DNA of 7,082 bases from Methanothermococcus okinawensis (GTDB lineage: Archaea > AGJL01 > Methanococci > Methanococcales > Methanococcaceae): the NCBI GenBank assembly GCA_015661585.1, contig DQVU01000061.1, forward strand, positions 1 to 7,082. Direction: 5' to 3'. A program made the position numbers and the translations under genes. The notes beneath the pieces were generated by a model, which worked only from the letters and a program-made list of their open reading frames with translations, searched no databases and was not told the DNA's origin. Below, piece after piece: positions 5,275-7,082 of this stretch; the first letter of the stretch is position 1; the number at the start of each line of letters is the position of its first letter.

Positions 5275-5688
5275 TTATAAATTGGAGGTTATCAACTTCG
5301 TCAGTATCTTACTTAGGTAGGCAACCTTTTTTGGTTTTAGTATTATCGAGGAGTGTTTATTTCCCTTATGGAATCCTATAAGTACAGATGCACTTCTTCT
5401 CTCATCGGCAGGGAGGATGGCTATAGATATTCTATTTCCATTACCTGCAAAACATGTACCAACATCCTTTATCTTCCTTAGCATTACCCCATCTTTTTTA
5501 AAATCCTTAGTTATATTCTCTGCAGATATGGCTCCATAGTCTAGTAAAGTTGTAAGTAGGGAGGCACTTTCAAGATCCATCTCTATTGATTCTATCTCTT
5601 TATCATTTTCATCCACCATCTTCAATTTAACACTACCCTCACTGTACTCCGGAACTATTGCTATCCCACGGTTACTAACCACCCTCAT
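5275..5688 (-). CDS. Conserved-looking protein of unknown function (137 aa)
   Basis: I do not recognise this protein. The ATG at 5688 follows a clear RBS (AAGGTGA, 5699-5693) and the stop is TAA at 5277-5275. It looks soluble and mixed alpha/beta, with no signal peptide, membrane segment or metal motif; there is a single cysteine (C79, in VGTCFAGNGNR). Two stretches share a layout of two strands followed by an amphipathic helix: residues about 19-51 (SVKLKMVDENDK to SLLTTLLDY) and about 88-133 (ISIAILPADERR to YLSKILTKLI). This hints at an internal duplication. Such a strand-strand-helix arrangement occurs in several nucleic-acid-binding folds (PC4- or Pur-like), but no diagnostic motif is visible and this is only a suggestion. 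It lies 114 bp after pth2 in the same direction with room for its own promoter. Bases from its 3' end recur in degenerate form downstream. Confidence 0.75.
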   Translation of the reverse strand: MRVVSNRGIAIVPEYSEGSVKLKMVDENDKEIESIEMDLESASLLTTLLDYGAISAENITKDFKKDGVMLRKIKDVGTCFAGNGNRISIAILPADERRSASVLIGFHKGNKHSSIILKPKKVAYLSKILTKLITSNL

Positions 5689-5802
5689 CCCTTCACCTTC
5701 TAAATTTTTAAAAACGTTATGAAATAAAGATACCTATTTCTACTTTATTTTAATATATATACATTACGTATAATCAACTAAGAAAGTATGCAACAATCCC
5801 CT

Positions 5803-6153
5803 CTACAGTAGTTTTAACCTCCCAGTTATTTTATCTATTCTCTCCTCCCTCTCAGGGCCAATAGCAACTGCAGTACATGTTCCAGGAGCCAGTTGGGTCC
5901 TCCCAGCATCCCTTATTAAACTACAGGGTAATCCTTCTATAGAGGCCTCCCTGAACACCTCCATAAGTTCCTCCTCAGAATTCACCTTAACTATAACCTT
6001 CTTCTGCCCCTCTCTCAGCCACTCCTCAACAACTTTTGGACACTCCTTCTGAGCCTTTATAAATGCTTCTATGGATGCATGGCATGCCTGGGCTGCTATC
6101 TTCCCCTTACCCATATTTAAATCTGTTCTGACAACGATAACCTGCTTGTACAT
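5803..6153 (-). CDS. pth2: Archaeal/eukaryotic-type peptidyl-tRNA hydrolase Pth2
   Basis: Pth2 cleaves the ester bond of peptidyl-tRNAs that drop off the ribosome, recycling tRNA in the cytoplasm. With the start at 6153 the protein has 116 aa, like the M. jannaschii enzyme (about 115). Family motifs are present: MGKGKIAAQACHA (14-26, with the conserved lysines and H25), EWLREGQKKVIVKV (44-57), and IRDAGRTQLAPGT (80-92) with D82, T86 and the PGT turn. It ends in DKITGRLKLL, as do relatives. An in-frame ATG 12 bases upstream (6165) would add MGES, but the GGGAGAG just after it is an ideal ribosome-binding site for the ATG at 6153 (five-base spacing). Relatives also start right at the first strand, so the shorter form is preferred. 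It is divergent from the hydrogenase gene and precedes the 137-aa gene by 114 bp. The family assignment is very secure. Confidence 0.95.
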   Translation of the reverse strand: MYKQVIVVRTDLNMGKGKIAAQACHASIEAFIKAQKECPKVVEEWLREGQKKVIVKVNSEEELMEVFREASIEGLPCSLIRDAGRTQLAPGTCTAVAIGPEREERIDKITGRLKLL

Positions 6154-6158
6154 ACTCT

Positions 6159-6163
6159 CTCCC
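6159..6163 (-). promoter_or_regulatory. pth2 ribosome-binding site that decides the start codon
   Basis: GGGAG at 6163-6159 lies five bases before the ATG at 6153 and partly inside the alternative upstream ATG at 6165. A ribosome starting at 6165 would have only TATATAA in front of it and no Shine-Dalgarno sequence, so 6153 is the likely start. Confidence 0.7.
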
Positions 6164-6164
6164 A

Positions 6165-6173
6165 TTTATATAA
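6165..6173 (+). promoter_or_regulatory. TATA box of the hydrogenase large-subunit gene
   Basis: TTTATATAA followed by AAA on the plus strand matches the methanococcal TATA consensus (TTTATATA). Transcription would begin near 6195 and give a leader of about 40 bases before the ATG at 6236. Because the box is nearly palindromic it also reads as a TATA box on the minus strand, but there it is too close to the pth2 start to serve it. TTATATTAA at 6189-6181 (minus) is the better pth2 candidate. Confidence 0.45.
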
Positions 6174-6201
6174 AAAGGTTTTAATATAACTTTAAACAAT
6201 T

Positions 6202-6221
6202 TTTATCATTATTTATCATTA
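6202..6221 (+). repeat. Two perfect tandem 10-bp repeats in the hydrogenase leader
   Basis: TTTATCATTA occurs twice without a gap (6202-6211 and 6212-6221) between the divergent pth2 and hydrogenase starts. The pair lies just after the predicted hydrogenase transcription start, a place where a bound regulator could block transcription. It may also be simple-sequence chance in an A/T-rich spacer. Confidence 0.4.
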
Positions 6222-6235
6222 TAAATAGTGGTACT

Positions 6236-7082
6236 ATGTACGAAGGAGAGATAGCGATAGGGCCTATTCATTCCTCTATCCTCGAGCCCCATAGGTTGAG
6301 GTTGTTTATTGAGGACGAGATAGTAAAGGATGCAGAACTTACAATAGGGGTAAATTACAGAGGGGTAGAACTACTTATGGAAGGGCTACCTCCAGAGAAG
6401 GCTACTATCCTTACAGAGAAGATATGTGGTATATGTTCCCATATCCACCTCTGGTGTGCAGTTAGGGTTACTGAGATGGGGTGTAATATAGAGGTTCCAG
6501 AGAGGGCTAACTATATAAGGGTGATAGTTGAGGAGTTGGAGAGGCTACACTCCCATACCTTGCTATTTGGACATGTCTTCGAGGTATTGGGACATGAAAC
6601 GATGGCGATGAGGGCATTTATGATCAGGGAACCTGTACTTCAGACACTCTACGAGATAAGTGGAAGTAGGGTTCAGTACTCCTGTCCCATAATAGGGGGA
6701 ATTAGGCCAAGGTGCAACATCCCAGATAAACGTATTCCCTCCCTAATGGAGAGGATAGAGAGATTCGAGGAGAAGATGGAGAAACTCCTAGATAGGACGT
6801 TGAGAGATCCTCTAATAATTTCTCGTATGAAAGATATAGGTGTAATGGATAGAAAGATCGCTGCAAAGTACCACGCAGTAGGACCTACAGCCAGAGGTAG
6901 TGGTATAAGAAGTGATATGAGGAAGATGGGTTATGTACCAGAGTACGATCCCTTTGAATTCGAGGAGATCCTTTTAGACGATGGAGATGTTCTATCTAGG
7001 ATACTTGTAAGGATGTACGAGTGTTTTGAAAGTTGTAAAATAATAAAGCAGGCGTTGAAGGGCCTTTATCATCTACCTGAGA
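6236..7082 (+). CDS. [NiFe]-hydrogenase large subunit, group 4 energy-converting type (probably EhbN; incomplete at 3' end)
   Basis: The first 282 codons of a membrane-bound, energy-converting hydrogenase large subunit (Eha/Ehb/Ech/NuoD-like) are visible. These complexes use an ion gradient to drive low-potential ferredoxin reduction with H2 in methanogens. The N-terminus IAIGPIHSSILEPHRLRLFI is the typical GPxH start; NYRGVELLMEG (40-50) and EKICGICSHIH (61-71) follow. C64 and C67 of CGIC are the first pair of Ni ligands. VEELERLHSH (98-107) and GPTARGSGIRSDMRK (216-230) are conserved in the hydrogenase/Complex I 49-kDa group. The second ligand pair (DPCxxC) would lie past the window end. 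The L1 motif has Lys63 where most hydrogenases have Arg. The ATG at 6236 is the first after an in-frame TAG at 6227-6229 and has a weak GGTAC-type RBS. Being first after a divergent promoter favours EhbN over EhaO, which normally sits inside a long operon; this is inference. Confidence 0.88.
   Translation, partial: MYEGEIAIGPIHSSILEPHRLRLFIEDEIVKDAELTIGVNYRGVELLMEGLPPEKATILTEKICGICSHIHLWCAVRVTEMGCNIEVPERANYIRVIVEELERLHSHTLLFGHVFEVLGHETMAMRAFMIREPVLQTLYEISGSRVQYSCPIIGGIRPRCNIPDKRIPSLMERIERFEEKMEKLLDRTLRDPLIISRMKDIGVMDRKIAAKYHAVGPTARGSGIRSDMRKMGYVPEYDPFEFEEILLDDGDVLSRILVRMYECFESCKIIKQALKGLYHLPE

Noticed and set aside
5172..5381. Plus-strand open frame of 69 codons starting with TTG in the spacer before the 137-aa gene
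   Set aside because: It has no ribosome-binding site, uses a TTG start, and overlaps the end of the better-supported minus-strand gene by about 100 bp. Its composition looks like antisense of A/T-rich sequence.

Overview
This AT-rich window reads as a thermophilic or hyperthermophilic methanogenic archaeon of the order Methanococcales (Methanocaldococcus, Methanotorris or Methanothermococcus type). The reasons are Arg codons that are almost all AGA/AGG, frequent ATA for Ile, GGTG/GGAG ribosome-binding sites, TATA boxes with oligo-T tracts in very AT-rich spacers, and gene products close to Methanocaldococcus jannaschii proteins as I remember them (archaeal Pth2, 5'-deoxyadenosine deaminase, tetraether lipid synthase, a group 4 [NiFe]-hydrogenase). 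The species cannot be fixed from the sequence alone.

Layout: the 3' end of fdhD (+, 1-140) converges on, and overlaps by 11 bp, a small charged helical protein of unknown function (-, 130-333). A 247-bp divergent spacer with a perfect 19-bp palindrome follows. Then come dadD (+, 581-1873, 5'-deoxyadenosine/MTA/SAH deaminase) and, tail to tail 11 bp away, tes (-, 1885-3357, radical SAM tetraether lipid synthase). A 224-bp spacer with a nested inverted repeat separates tes from a two-gene minus-strand module: an ArsP/UPF0718-type membrane permease (3882-4979) followed by a small CPKC thioredoxin-like protein (3582-3824). A 295-bp, very AT-rich, geneless spacer (4980-5274) holds a hairpin/U-tract terminator candidate and a degenerate copy of the end of the next gene. 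That gene (-, 5275-5688) is an unrecognised 137-aa protein. Peptidyl-tRNA hydrolase Pth2 (-, 5803-6153) follows and is divergent from a group 4 energy-converting [NiFe]-hydrogenase large subunit (+, 6236 to the window end, incomplete; EhbN more likely than EhaO).

How the genes may work together: Tes is a radical SAM enzyme and releases 5'-deoxyadenosine, the compound DadD deaminates, so the convergent dadD-tes pair may join a producer and its scavenger. The permease and thioredoxin-like protein form a recurrent pair in which a CxC-containing channel is probably matched with a dithiol partner, perhaps for soft-metal, organoarsenical or sulfur-compound export. FdhD (formate dehydrogenase maturation) and the hydrogenase belong to the H2/formate energy metabolism of methanogens. 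I saw no tRNA, rRNA, CRISPR array, insertion sequence or phage gene. No clearly new multi-gene system is evident; the best open leads are the unknown 137-aa protein with its partly repeated tail, the structured spacer at 3471-3529, and a missing conserved segment in DadD.
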